Positions 32,968 through 42,380 are shown, counted from the first letter of the stretch. The stretch: 64,000 bases of DNA from Mycobacterium sp. OTB74 (GCF_029892685.1 NZ_JARXVD010000017.1:84271-148270), one strand, 5' to 3'. Made by a program: numbers and translations. Notes: a model not told the origin generated them from the sequence alone.

Positions 32968-34190
32968 TTCACAGACCTCTCGCGATTGTGAACGGTGACC
33001 AGCAGTGGGTCCGGTGGACGAAGGACGAACTTGAATTCGGGGCAGAGGTCGTCGATGCCGGCGACCGGCCTGAACGTGAATTGCCTGGCCAGACGGGACA
33101 GGATCAGCTGCGCCTCGTCCAGTGCATAGGTGGTGCCGATACAGAACCGTGGTCCCGCGCCGAAGGGGATGTAGGCGTACCGGTGCGGCAACGACCTCCG
33201 CCGCCTCAGCCCGAATCTCCCAGGCTCGAATCGGTCTGGATTGGGCCACCATTGGGGATGGCGGTGCAGCAGAAATGGGCTGATCACCACCGTGGTGCCG
33301 GCGGCGATGTCAACGCCGCCGATCTGGTCGTCAACAGCCGCCTCTCGGCTGATGATCCACGCGGTGGGATATAGCCGCAGGGTCTCCTGCACAACCGCCC
33401 GGGCGAAGTCGGCTGAGTGCGCCACGCGCGCATAGATCTCCGGGTGCTGCATCAGCAGCACCCAGGCCCAGTTGACCGTGTGAGCTGTGGTTTCAAAGCC
33501 TGCCATCAGCAGGGTGGTGATCTGGTTGGCGAGGACTGTCCTGTCCGCATGAGCGGGATCGCCAATCAATGCCTGCAAGACCGGACCGGGCGCGTGCTGG
33601 TGGCCGACGGCCTCAGTGATGGCGGCCAGTAGCGCCGCACGAGTGTCGGCGAGGTCGGCCGACTCGGGTGGTAATGACGAATTCGCTTCGCTGACAAGGT
33701 GACCCAGCCGACTGCACAGCGAACCGAACGGTTCGGATGGCAGGTTGAGCATCGCCTTGTTTGCGATGGCCAGGGTCAGTTCGGCGGTGAACGTCAGCAG
33801 GTTGACCGGCTCTCCGGACTTCGCATGACGGGCTAATACGGCCGCCCCATGTTCGAGGCATTCAACTGCGCTGGTCTTGAGGTAGCTGCTGTCGCGAAAC
33901 AGCGGTGCCAGCAAGGCTCGTTGATCGGCCCACGCGTGTCCCGCCGCGGTGACGATGCCGTCGGCGATGTTGTCACGGAAGTGACGGTGGGTGGCAGTGG
34001 TTTTGGTGTAGTTCACGGCAGACGTGGTCAGCACGTGCCGGGCGAAGTCAGGGGTGTTCAACACCAGGATCGACTCGCCACCCATGTTGAGGCTTATCGA
34101 GTTCACCTTGCGTCCGGCGAGTCTGACCAACAGCGACTCCCGATGCGGCGCCGCATTCGATGATGCGGCCACATCTAGTGGGCAGGTCAC
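32964..34190 (-). CDS. Cytochrome P450
   Basis: The 408-residue protein has the three key P450 signatures: I-helix AGFETTAHT (~225), K-helix ETLR with PERF-like region RFEPGRF, and the heme loop FGAGPRFCIG with the axial Cys (~350). It is soluble, with no membrane anchor. First gene of the coupled P450-ACP-thioesterase-FAAL operon, it plausibly oxidises an ACP-bound fatty acyl chain as BioI does. Redox partners are not encoded nearby. Confidence 0.88.
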   Translation of the reverse strand: MTCPLDVAASSNAAPHRESLLVRLAGRKVNSISLNMGGESILVLNTPDFARHVLTTSAVNYTKTTATHRHFRDNIADGIVTAAGHAWADQRALLAPLFRDSSYLKTSAVECLEHGAAVLARHAKSGEPVNLLTFTAELTLAIANKAMLNLPSEPFGSLCSRLGHLVSEANSSLPPESADLADTRAALLAAITEAVGHQHAPGPVLQALIGDPAHADRTVLANQITTLLMAGFETTAHTVNWAWVLLMQHPEIYARVAHSADFARAVVQETLRLYPTAWIISREAAVDDQIGGVDIAAGTTVVISPFLLHRHPQWWPNPDRFEPGRFGLRRRRSLPHRYAYIPFGAGPRFCIGTTYALDEAQLILSRLARQFTFRPVAGIDDLCPEFKFVLRPPDPLLVTVHNRERSVK

Positions 34191-34291
34191 TTTTCCTCCA
34201 AGGCCGTCGTGAGACCGATGGCGACCATCGGGCCAATTACCACTGCGACGCTGCAGAACTCGAACGTAAATCGGTGGAGTTCAAAGGGCGC

Positions 34292-34307
34292 GAGTAGTGC
34301 TCTACTC
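34292..34307. promoter_or_regulatory. GAGTAG/CTACTC inverted repeat
   Basis: GAGTAG-TGCT-CTACTC overlaps the PadR stop codon and lies ~100 bp upstream of the P450 start. It could be a short terminator for the PadR gene or an operator for the P450 operon. The short stem makes either reading weak. Confidence 0.3.
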
Positions 34308-35007
34308 ACATTTCGACGTTTTTCTCCGCACGTCCTCGTTCATGACTACGTGGGGGCGTCACCTGTCCGCGCATCGATACTCCGGGCTTGTCGTTTCCGA
34401 TGATTTGCTGCAATCGCCGTCGACCCTGGGGCGTCAGTCCGACGTCCCGGACGTCGGGCCATGAGTCGATCTCGGCCAATGTGTCATTGCACCACCGAAT
34501 GATCAGCTGGTTGAACTCGTCATAGAAGGTAATGAGCGGGGCGATGAGGTGCAGCCGCTCCGGAAACGGCCCTCCCGTCGCGAGTAGGTCGGCGACGAGC
34601 GGTACCCCCGCTGCACGAACCTCGTGCGCTTGCCGCGCAACAGCTTGTAATGCGGTTCGAAGATCGTCACTGTTGCCCTGGTCGCCCAGCAGCAGGCGCA
34701 GCATGCCCTCGACCTCCAGGGTTACGGGGGCGGGTTCAGTGCCGAGCCACTCCTGCAGCGCCTCCCGGCCCTGCTCGGTGATTGTGTAGCGGGTGCGTTG
34801 TTTGTGCCCCTTACGGCCCTCTACCACTTCAGCTTCGGCGTGTCCGCGCGCGACGATGCGCTTGAGTTCGGCATACAAGTGGGCTTCCGAGCGGGGCCAG
34901 AACCAGTGCAAGCTGCGCCGCGACTGCGCGACCAATTCGTAGGCCGTCCAGGACTGCATGCCCAGGAGGCCAAGGATTGCAAACGAGGTGGGGGTTGGTG
35001 GTGACAT
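34306..35007 (-). CDS. PadR-family transcriptional regulator
   Basis: A 233-residue regulator with an N-terminal PadR winged helix (SFAILGLLGMQSWTAYEL, YAELKRIVARGHAEAE, RTRYTITEQGREAL) and a C-terminal helical Vir domain (~95-195). It starts 13 bp from a perfect double palindrome (35021-35060) shared with the divergent gene at 35070, so autoregulation and control of that gene are likely. It lies upstream of and co-directional with the P450 operon. Confidence 0.85.
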   Translation of the reverse strand: MSPPTPTSFAILGLLGMQSWTAYELVAQSRRSLHWFWPRSEAHLYAELKRIVARGHAEAEVVEGRKGHKQRTRYTITEQGREALQEWLGTEPAPVTLEVEGMLRLLLGDQGNSDDLRTALQAVARQAHEVRAAGVPLVADLLATGGPFPERLHLIAPLITFYDEFNQLIIRWCNDTLAEIDSWPDVRDVGLTPQGRRRLQQIIGNDKPGVSMRGQVTPPRSHERGRAEKNVEM

Positions 35008-35020
35008 CACCCCATTGATA

Positions 35021-35060
35021 TTACTCCAGTTTGGAGTAATATCACTCCAAACTGGAGTAA
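35021..35060. promoter_or_regulatory. Double-palindrome operator between PadR gene and divergent gene
   Basis: A perfect 17-bp inverted repeat (TTACTCCAGTTTGGAGT, 6-nt spacer AATATC, reverse complement). Each arm is itself a palindrome, ACTCCA-N3-TGGAGT, giving two half-operators. It is centred in the 62-bp gap between divergent start codons and covers any promoter there, so it is very likely the PadR binding site. Confidence 0.8.
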
Positions 35061-35069
35061 GGAGTCGAG

Positions 35070-35891
35070 ATGGACAATGACGGATTCGTCCCATTGGTCG
35101 ACACGTCGCGCGACGAACTTCGGGAGCGCATTGCATTGGCGGGCAACCGATTCGATACCTTGGTACGTGACACTGACCCGAGACTGCAACCAAGACGATC
35201 GCACTGGACGGTCCAACAGACTGTCGCCCACGTCGTGACCCTTGGGCGTCGGTATCAGCAAGTGGCCCGCGGCGGCGAGTACCGTCACGCCGTTGATCCT
35301 GCAGACATTGCCAACGTCAACCAGTCGGAACTCGAGGCGGCAATAGCACCAATCCCCGAACTTGCCGACGAACTCCTCACGCTCTCAAGGGAACTCGAAG
35401 GCTTCTTCGACGCCAACACCAACGACCAGCCGACGCTTCCATTCCATGGATTCGGCATGATGTCCGGCAATACCGCGCAGACTAACTGGCTCGGCGAATT
35501 CCTGCTCCATGGCGAAGACATCGCGAAGACGGCAGGCACCAACTGGGAGTTGACCGAACGCGATATGGCTCTGGTGCTGCGCGGCGCACGAGAGATGGCT
35601 CCGCTGTACCTCCGTGCGGACATTCCGGCGAATGTCGAAGTTTGTGTCGCCGTGGAGATTCCAGATGCGCGACCATATCTACTCCGAATCGATCACGGTG
35701 CGGCCGAGATGCGTGAACGCCGACCCACCGACCGCCCCGATGCGATAGTTCGGGTCCCCGCTTCAACCATGACGCAGTTGCTCTACCAACGCATCGGCCA
35801 GCTCAGCGCGATCGGTCGTGGTCTGCGAATGGCCGGTGGCCGGCGACCGTGGCGGGCACTGAAGTTGATGACGTACTTCCAACGCCCCTGA
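35070..35891 (+). CDS. Maleylpyruvate isomerase-family (mycothiol-dependent) protein
   Basis: The 273-residue protein has the DinB-like four-helix N-terminal domain of the mycothiol-dependent maleylpyruvate isomerase family (HWTVQQTVAHVVTLG near residue 43; GEFLLHGEDIA near 155) and a C-terminal SCP2-like domain (~190-270). Family members conjugate or isomerise electrophiles with mycothiol. Divergent from the PadR gene across a shared operator, it may act in detoxification induced through PadR. AAGGAG precedes the ATG. Confidence 0.75.
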   Translation: MDNDGFVPLVDTSRDELRERIALAGNRFDTLVRDTDPRLQPRRSHWTVQQTVAHVVTLGRRYQQVARGGEYRHAVDPADIANVNQSELEAAIAPIPELADELLTLSRELEGFFDANTNDQPTLPFHGFGMMSGNTAQTNWLGEFLLHGEDIAKTAGTNWELTERDMALVLRGAREMAPLYLRADIPANVEVCVAVEIPDARPYLLRIDHGAAEMRERRPTDRPDAIVRVPASTMTQLLYQRIGQLSAIGRGLRMAGGRRPWRALKLMTYFQRP

Positions 35892-36021
35892 GCGACGGAA
35901 CGGTCCCTGCTGACCCGGGCTTCACCCCGGATTCAAACCTCAAATAGCTGATCAATGTCGCCTCACACACGGCAGACACACGTCACGCAGCTGTCCCCAG
36001 GACCCAAATCGGCATAGCCAC

Positions 36022-39000
36022 TCACGGCATTACGTCGGACCACTCGATATGCGCTTGAAAGTCAATGGCTTTCGCCATGTCCCGATAGCAATCCCGCAAC
36101 TGCGCATACGTTGCCTCATCGCCGCGGGCCCGTGCCAGCAGAGCCCGGAGCCGCAGCAGCCAGATGTCGCGGGGCACGTGAGGCTCGTCGGGTTGAGCGG
36201 TCGCCAATCGCTGGATCGCACCCGCCGCCTCGGCTACGTCGCCGTCGCCTCCGCGGTCCAGCAGCGTCTCCACCAGAACACCTATCGCAGGAACACCCCA
36301 GGACAGCAGCTGTCCTTGGTGTGCCAGCTGGTCGGTGGCAGCACGCAGCAGCGCGATGGCGTCGTTGTGGTCTCCACGACGAGCCATGTCACGCGCCGAG
36401 TAGACGTCGATGAGCGGTAACTCGCCAAGGTTTTGTGCCTGACGGACGAACATCTCCCTGACCTTCGCCAGGAGTTTCAGTCCACGGTCCCGCTCGGCGG
36501 CCACCTCGCTCTGGACCAGCGCGACACCCAGCGTCACCCGGACCAAACCCAGCGCCAGATCATCACCGGATCGTTCGGCCTTGTGCAATGCAGCCGTGAT
36601 CTCGCGCATCGCCGAATCGTCAGGCCTGAGCACGCCAAAAGCTATCCCCGCGAGGTAGGCATACGTCACGACAATGGCGTAGGACGTCGAGTCGGCATTT
36701 CGGGCCATGGCCAGGCTCTGCTGCTGGTCGTCCTGCCATCCGGAGCGACCCAGGCAATAGCCGGCGGTGGCCCGGGTCGCCAAGGCGATCGCCAACGGCG
36801 AGCCGAAAATCAAATTGCCCTTGTACGGGTCGCCGTCTGCCAGGTCGATAACCTGCTGAGACCACCGCAGCGCGTCACTCCACGCAGCGTTCTCGATCTT
36901 GGCGAAGATGGTGGCAGTGGACAGCGCCACCAACAAGGTGGGATCGCCGATCGACTCGATGAGTGCCATGGCCTCCGACGCCAACTGCGACGCTTCGCGT
37001 ACGCGGGCCCGGAAAACGTGATCCATCACCAAGCCCTCGGTCCCGATGGCCAGTGACGCCTTGTCCCCGGCCGCGCCGCACAGCTGCCGCAATTCTTCGA
37101 ACCGGTCGCCAATCACGTTTTCGTGTGTGCGCCAGCCGATCCCGCACAACATGGTGCGCGGCGCAATCCGCATCGGGGCCCGGCCCTGATCCCGTGCGGG
37201 CAATGCGTCGGCGATCCGTCGGGCACGTTCCCAACTGACTCTTGCGGCATTGATGTCGCGGTTGGTTGCCCAGGCTGCCGCGCGCATGTGCCATCCGTAG
37301 GCGGCGTGCGCATCACCGGCGGCCTCCAGATGCTCGGCGATCAGTGCAGAATTAACGTCCGCCGCGTTTCGGGCCCGGGCTTCGATGGCGGCGGCCAATC
37401 GCCGGTGCAGTTCGGAGCGATCGGATTTGAGTTGGGAGTCGTAGGCCACCTGGCGAATCAGCGGATGGCGGAATACGTACTGCCCTGCTTGGGCTACCCC
37501 TGCCTGATCGATCAGTTCGGCCGCGACAAGGTCCTCGATCCGGGGGTCGACTCCCAGCGTTTCGAGCAGGCTGGGATCAAACCGAGCGCCGATGACCGCC
37601 GCGGCTCTCAAGGTCCGCTTGGCTGCTGAGTCCAGCCGGTCGATGCGCGCCGCAATGGTCGCCTGCACAGTGGCCGGAACACTGACCTCGGCCGCCCCGA
37701 CCGCCGAGATGTACGCACCCCGGCTTCCGTGCAGTACATGACGCTCGGCCAATTCGCGCACCATCTCCTCGGCGAAAAACGGATTACCCCCAGCGCGCTC
37801 GGCGATTATGGTGGCCAACCCCGTGACCGACGGGTCCCTGCCGAGTAGCTCGGTGACCAGTACAGCGGTCTCCGGATCACTCAATGGCGCCAGCGCGATC
37901 CTGTGCGCACCGAGCACCCGGCTCAACACGCCCTGATACTCGGGACGGTAGCTGATCAGCATCAGCGAACGCGTCTGGTTAATCACTGCCACGAAGTCGG
38001 CGATCATGGATTCGCTGACCGCATCGATCCAGTGCACGTCCTCAACAACAAAGACCGCCGGGGCTTGGCGGGACAGCCACGCCGCATTGACCAGAGCGGT
38101 CAACCGCCGCCGGCGGGCATCGGGATCAATCTTGGGCAGCGGCACCTCAGGATCAGCGATTCCCAGCAGGTCATCGACAAGCACCAAATCCTCAGGCTCA
38201 GCATCGGGCACCCGGGCCCGCACTTCCGCGCGGGCGGCCGCGGCATCCAGACCCGCCACCTCGAGGGCGGCCCTGAGCAACCGCGCCACCACGCGGAAAG
38301 CGATGTCGCTGGCGTGTGATTCGCAGAATGCGGTGAACACCTGCACGTCCCGGGCCGTTGCCTTTGCGGCGACCTCACGCACCAGCCGGCTCTTGCCGAT
38401 TCCCGGTGACCCCACCACACAGACCACCGTGCCGTCACCATCGATGGCCCGTGCCAGCAGACCTTCAACGGCCGACATTTCCCATTGCCGGCCAACAAGA
38501 TTCGGCTCAACGTGCTCAACGACGTAACGGCGTTCCTTCATGCCCAACAACCGATAGGCCGTCACAGCGTCGTCCGCGCCCTTGATGTGCACCAGCTCAG
38601 ATTCGTCAAGAGTCGCCGCGTCCTGAACCAGCCGTGCGGTCGACTGACTGAGCATCACCCCACCTGCCTCGGCGACCGATTCCATCCGCTGGGCCGCGCC
38701 CACTTGCTCGCCAACCGGGATGTAACCGAAAGGTCCCGAACCCATTTCACCGGTGATCACCTCACCGGAGTTCAGTCCCACCCGCAGCCGGAGGTCCACG
38801 CCATCGTGCTCCCGGACTTGGACGGCAAGCCGCTTCGTCTGCTGCTGAATACCCAGGGCCGCCAGACAGGCGCGCACCGCGTGGTCCTCCAACGCCACCG
38901 GGGCGCCGAACACCGCCATGATCCCGTCACCGGTGAACTGGTTCACCGTGCCGCCGTACCGGATGACCACGGCAGCGGCCCGATCCACCAACTGCGCCAT

Positions 39001-39195
39001 GATCTCGCGCAACCGCTCAGCGCCCACCACCGCAGCGATGTCCATCGAATGCACCACATCGGCAAAGAGCACTGTCACCTGCTTGTACTCCGCACGAGCG
39101 TCGCGCGCCACAACCGGCGCACCGCAGCCATCACAGAATCTGGCACCCTCGCGCGGCGTTCTGCCACACGTGCGACACGCGGTCGCTGCGGTCAT
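36022..39195 (-). CDS. Zinc-ribbon/class III cyclase/AAA/TPR regulator, copy 2
   Basis: A 1,057-residue full-length paralogue of the protein at 27138-30308, with the same domain order and only six differences in the first 66 residues. The AAA Walker A (GSPGIGKSR) is intact. In the cyclase domain the metal Asps (FADVV, FTGDG) and the transition-state Arg are kept, but the purine-specifying Lys is replaced (NQFTGD versus DKFTGD in copy 1) and the Asn is Gly (VGAAQR). Catalysis is therefore doubtful; it may act as a nucleotide sensor. The upstream ~35 bp also resemble copy 1. Confidence 0.85.
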   Translation of the reverse strand: MTAATACRTCGRTPREGARFCDGCGAPVVARDARAEYKQVTVLFADVVHSMDIAAVVGAERLREIMAQLVDRAAAVVIRYGGTVNQFTGDGIMAVFGAPVALEDHAVRACLAALGIQQQTKRLAVQVREHDGVDLRLRVGLNSGEVITGEMGSGPFGYIPVGEQVGAAQRMESVAEAGGVMLSQSTARLVQDAATLDESELVHIKGADDAVTAYRLLGMKERRYVVEHVEPNLVGRQWEMSAVEGLLARAIDGDGTVVCVVGSPGIGKSRLVREVAAKATARDVQVFTAFCESHASDIAFRVVARLLRAALEVAGLDAAAARAEVRARVPDAEPEDLVLVDDLLGIADPEVPLPKIDPDARRRRLTALVNAAWLSRQAPAVFVVEDVHWIDAVSESMIADFVAVINQTRSLMLISYRPEYQGVLSRVLGAHRIALAPLSDPETAVLVTELLGRDPSVTGLATIIAERAGGNPFFAEEMVRELAERHVLHGSRGAYISAVGAAEVSVPATVQATIAARIDRLDSAAKRTLRAAAVIGARFDPSLLETLGVDPRIEDLVAAELIDQAGVAQAGQYVFRHPLIRQVAYDSQLKSDRSELHRRLAAAIEARARNAADVNSALIAEHLEAAGDAHAAYGWHMRAAAWATNRDINAARVSWERARRIADALPARDQGRAPMRIAPRTMLCGIGWRTHENVIGDRFEELRQLCGAAGDKASLAIGTEGLVMDHVFRARVREASQLASEAMALIESIGDPTLLVALSTATIFAKIENAAWSDALRWSQQVIDLADGDPYKGNLIFGSPLAIALATRATAGYCLGRSGWQDDQQQSLAMARNADSTSYAIVVTYAYLAGIAFGVLRPDDSAMREITAALHKAERSGDDLALGLVRVTLGVALVQSEVAAERDRGLKLLAKVREMFVRQAQNLGELPLIDVYSARDMARRGDHNDAIALLRAATDQLAHQGQLLSWGVPAIGVLVETLLDRGGDGDVAEAAGAIQRLATAQPDEPHVPRDIWLLRLRALLARARGDEATYAQLRDCYRDMAKAIDFQAHIEWSDVMP

Positions 39196-39433
39196 CCGAA
39201 CCTCCGTGCTTCCGACCCCCGGGGTTCCTCGTTTTTCAGCATCTCAGGTGACCATGCGATCTGGCGACCAATTCGCTGGCCAAACGGTGGGAAGGCGGAT
39301 GCCTGTCGGCGCGAGCGCTACGTGACCCCATGTCGGGTCTGGTGAAAGCGTTTGGCACTGTGATAGTTCGAACCAACCACAGGAGATGTGCCCACCCACT
39401 GGGAATCGGCACGCGAGACGATAGAGATACAGC

Positions 39434-40837
39434 GTGGGCGACGTAAAGGGTTACGCACGCGAGTGGCTGCGCAGCGTGTTCACCGGGTGGCACCGGCCCA
39501 CAACGCATCCGATCGATGACAGCGGTGAGGGCGCCGAGAGCGTGGTCGGGTTCGTCTTGGCAGCATCGATCGTCGGCGCGCTGACCGGCCTGGCCGCAGC
39601 CAGCTTTCGGCTCCTTTTGGACCATGCAAACGAATTGCGCGACTCGCTGTCCGCCTGGGCCCACGACAGTTGGTCGGGCCTGGTTGTCGTCGTTGCCGTC
39701 TGCGCCCTATGCACGACGGCCGCCGCAGCACTGGTGAAGCGCGTCGAACCGAACGCCGAGGGCAGCGGCATCCCACGCATCGAAGCCATTGTCGAGGGCC
39801 GTTCCGACCCGGACCGGTTCCGGGTCCTGCCGATCAAGTACATCGGTGGGCTGCTGTCCATCGGCGCTGGCCTGGCCCTGGGACGCGAGGGGCCGTCGGT
39901 ACAGATGGGCGGGTCTATCGCGATGATCGTCGCCTCGGTAACGCGCCGATCCCAAGCAGATCTACGGATCCTGGCCGCCGGCGGGGCGGCTGCCGGCCTG
40001 GCGACTGCGTTCAACGCTCCCATCGCGGGCGGGGTGTTCGTTTTGGAGGAGTTGGTCAAACGTTTCGACCCGCGAACCACGGTCGCGACCCTGGTCGCAT
40101 CCGCCTCCGGGTTCGCGGCGGCCTACCCATTTGTCCACTCGCGCACCGAGCTACACACACCGCACCTCGATAATCCCCAGCTGGCCAACTCCGGTTGGGT
40201 GCTCGCGGTGGGCATCGTCACCGGAATTCTCGCTGTGCTCTACAACAAGGCAATCATTTTCGGGCTGCGGGTGACCGACGCCAGCCGATGGCCAGTCGAA
40301 GCGCGGGCCGCCGTCATCGGCACCGGCGTCGGCATCCTCGTCTGGCTTGCCCCGAACCTGGCCGGCGGCGGCGATAATCTCACCCAACAAGCACTCCTCG
40401 GTCAGGGCGCCATCGGAACCGTCACGGGAGCACTGATGCTGCGGTTCGTTCTCGGTGTCGCGTCATACGCCGCAGCGACTCCCGGCGGCCTGTTCGCGCC
40501 GATGCTCGTTCTGGGCGCCGACGCCGGGCTCATCGTCGGCCTGGTGGCCAACCACCTCACCCCGCATATGGCTCCCAACGCCGCAGCACTCGCACTTATC
40601 GGAATGGCCGCCTTCTTCAGCGCCAGCGTCCAGGCACCTATCACCGGCCTGATCCTTGCTACCGAACTCACCGGCACCACCAACCAACTGCCGCCCATGC
40701 TCGGCGCATGCGCCACCGCGCTCCTGGTTGCCATCGTTCTGCGATCGCGACCGATCTACGACCTGCTCACCGAACGGGCCGCCGCTAGCAATTCGTACAA
40801 GCCCCGGCGCGCCATTGACAATGGTGGTCAATCCTGA
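39434..40837 (+). CDS. ClC-type chloride channel/antiporter
   Basis: A 467-residue membrane protein with the ClC selectivity motifs GSGIPRIEAI, GREGPSVQMGG (gating Glu present, which favours H+/Cl- exchange) and GGLFAPMLVLG. About ten to twelve hydrophobic segments are visible and there are no CBS domains. It uses a GTG start. It may help chloride or acid balance. It is divergent from the cyclase paralogue, with ~240 bp between the starts. Confidence 0.87.
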   Translation: MGDVKGYAREWLRSVFTGWHRPTTHPIDDSGEGAESVVGFVLAASIVGALTGLAAASFRLLLDHANELRDSLSAWAHDSWSGLVVVVAVCALCTTAAAALVKRVEPNAEGSGIPRIEAIVEGRSDPDRFRVLPIKYIGGLLSIGAGLALGREGPSVQMGGSIAMIVASVTRRSQADLRILAAGGAAAGLATAFNAPIAGGVFVLEELVKRFDPRTTVATLVASASGFAAAYPFVHSRTELHTPHLDNPQLANSGWVLAVGIVTGILAVLYNKAIIFGLRVTDASRWPVEARAAVIGTGVGILVWLAPNLAGGGDNLTQQALLGQGAIGTVTGALMLRFVLGVASYAAATPGGLFAPMLVLGADAGLIVGLVANHLTPHMAPNAAALALIGMAAFFSASVQAPITGLILATELTGTTNQLPPMLGACATALLVAIVLRSRPIYDLLTERAAASNSYKPRRAIDNGGQS

Positions 40838-41154
40838 CTTTCTACAGCCAATATCCCGAAATGTGGTCAACGGCATACAATTTGCCGAGTCGGCTCCAGA
40901 TCACTGCAAATGAGTTGAATCAATGGTGCCTGTGAGGAGGCTCCACGCCGCAGAGAGCGGAGGGCCAAAGGCTTCGGAATTGTTTTTGATCTGCTGATTT
41001 GTGCAAGGCTGCAGACGTAGAGCATCGTTTTGACGAATAGCAGACAGCGTCAAACTATGGTTGGCGCCCATCTGCGATCATGTTGCTGGTGGCCCCGCAT
41101 TGAATATCGCGCGATGCCAATGTTCGGACAAGCCGCCGGTAGCGTCCGGTCGTC
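40838..41154. other. Intergenic region, no gene seen
   Basis: About 317 bp between the ClC gene and the exported M15-like gene. I compared it mentally with the ydaO c-di-AMP riboswitch, which precedes some cell-wall hydrolase genes, and saw no convincing match. No hairpin or repeat stands out. Confidence 0.35.
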
Positions 41155-41772
41155 ATGGGTAAAGACCAGTTAGCCAAGGGTCGGCGCCACCTTTCGGCAG
41201 CAGTCGCTGCGATCATCGTGCCTGCCACCGCAGTTGCCTTCGTCGGCGCAGACGACCGACCGGTCATCGAGCCTCACGCTCGGTGCTGCGCGGCGGTTGC
41301 CGCAGCGCCACCGCAGATGATCCCGCCGGCACCGGCTGCGCGCCCCGTGCCTCCTCCACAAGTGCGGCACCCATTGCCCGCCGGCGTGGCGCCGGAGCGG
41401 GGGTTGCAGGTCGAAACCATTCTGGCCGCGCGTGCGGTCAGTGCCAGGTTCCCGCAGATTCTTACCATCGGCGGGGTCCGGCCCGATTCTTTGAAGTGGC
41501 ACCCGGATGGCTTGGCCATCGACGTGATGCTGCCGAACTACGCGACTCCGGAGGGTAAGGCGCTCGGCGATCAGATCGTTGCGTTCGTCTTGGCCAACGC
41601 GGACCGATTCGATGTGAATCACGTGATCTTCCGGCAGGAGATGTACTTCAAAGGCGACTCGCACAAACGGATGTCAGACCGAGGTGGGATCACCGCCAAT
41701 CACTACGACCACGTTCACATCGCAACGAACGGTGGCGGATTCCCGACCGGGCACGAAACCTATCTGACCTAG
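41155..41772 (+). CDS. Exported M15-like (ARB-07466-type) protein
   Basis: A 205-residue protein with an N-terminal signal (RRHLSAAVAAIIVPATAVAF), a Pro-rich linker (~50-80) and a C-terminal domain (~85-205) with a peptidase M15/VanY-like metal pattern: WHPDGLAIDVMLP (His, Asp) and NHYDHVHIAT (His). GDQIVAFVLANADRF lies between. It could be a peptidoglycan peptidase, but such mycobacterial proteins lack characterisation. Confidence 0.7.
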   Translation: MGKDQLAKGRRHLSAAVAAIIVPATAVAFVGADDRPVIEPHARCCAAVAAAPPQMIPPAPAARPVPPPQVRHPLPAGVAPERGLQVETILAARAVSARFPQILTIGGVRPDSLKWHPDGLAIDVMLPNYATPEGKALGDQIVAFVLANADRFDVNHVIFRQEMYFKGDSHKRMSDRGGITANHYDHVHIATNGGGFPTGHETYLT

Positions 41773-41942
41773 TACCTCCGCACGACCTTCGCTCCTGGAC
41801 CACTGCCAGCTGCGAGTAGCCCATCATGGGGCCGCCAGATCGTTTAACTGGTGCCGCAACCGCGTACACGCACAGCGCGGGAACCTTATGCTGCTCAGCG
41901 GCTGACCGAGTACTGCAGTGACACGACCACACGGGAGCAACC

Positions 41943-42311
41943 ATGATTAATTTCCACTGGGACGCAGACACCTCGATCCTGACGGTACGGCCGGAATCAC
42001 CCTTGGAAACAAGTGATTTCGCCGAGCTTACGAAAGCAGTCGATCCAAAGATCGAGCAAGGCGGTGACCTCGCCGGTCTGATCATCGATGCCCCACATTT
42101 TCCGGGGTGGGACAGTTTCAACGCGCTGGTGTCCCACCTACGCTTCGTTCACGACCACCACAAACATGTGAAGAAGATCGCCGTCGTTACCGACTCTCCG
42201 GTCGCCGGCGTCGGCCAGCACCTGGTTTCACATTTCGTGGCAGCGCAGATTCGTCAATTCCCGGCGGGCCAGGTGGATCAGGCCCACGAGTGGATCACCG
42301 GCACCGATTAA
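41943..42311 (+). CDS. SpoIIAA-like (STAS fold) protein
   Basis: This 122-residue protein fits the SpoIIAA-like family (Lipid-binding STAS relatives): LTVRPESPLETSDFAELTK, LAGLIIDAPHFPGWDSFNAL, KIAVVTDSPV, then an amphipathic C-terminus (RQFPAGQVDQAHEWI). No phosphorylatable Ser in the anti-anti-sigma position is evident, so it is not a clear anti-anti-sigma factor. GGGAGC precedes the ATG. It appears monocistronic. Confidence 0.7.
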   Translation: MINFHWDADTSILTVRPESPLETSDFAELTKAVDPKIEQGGDLAGLIIDAPHFPGWDSFNALVSHLRFVHDHHKHVKKIAVVTDSPVAGVGQHLVSHFVAAQIRQFPAGQVDQAHEWITGTD

Positions 42312-42380
42312 GGCGCAAACAAATACGGGGCCGCAGCCCAGTCAGTAACGACTCCTGCGCGTCAGGCAGGCTTGTAGACG

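Noticed and set aside
40838..41154. c-di-AMP (ydaO) riboswitch before the exported M15-like gene
   Set aside because: Suggested by gene type, but the conserved core sequences are not recognisable.
41842..41867. GTTT-N16-GCGTAC upstream of the SpoIIAA-like gene as a SigF promoter
   Set aside because: The -10 element lacks the second G of GGGTAC and is ~75 bp from the gene; one such near match is expected by chance.
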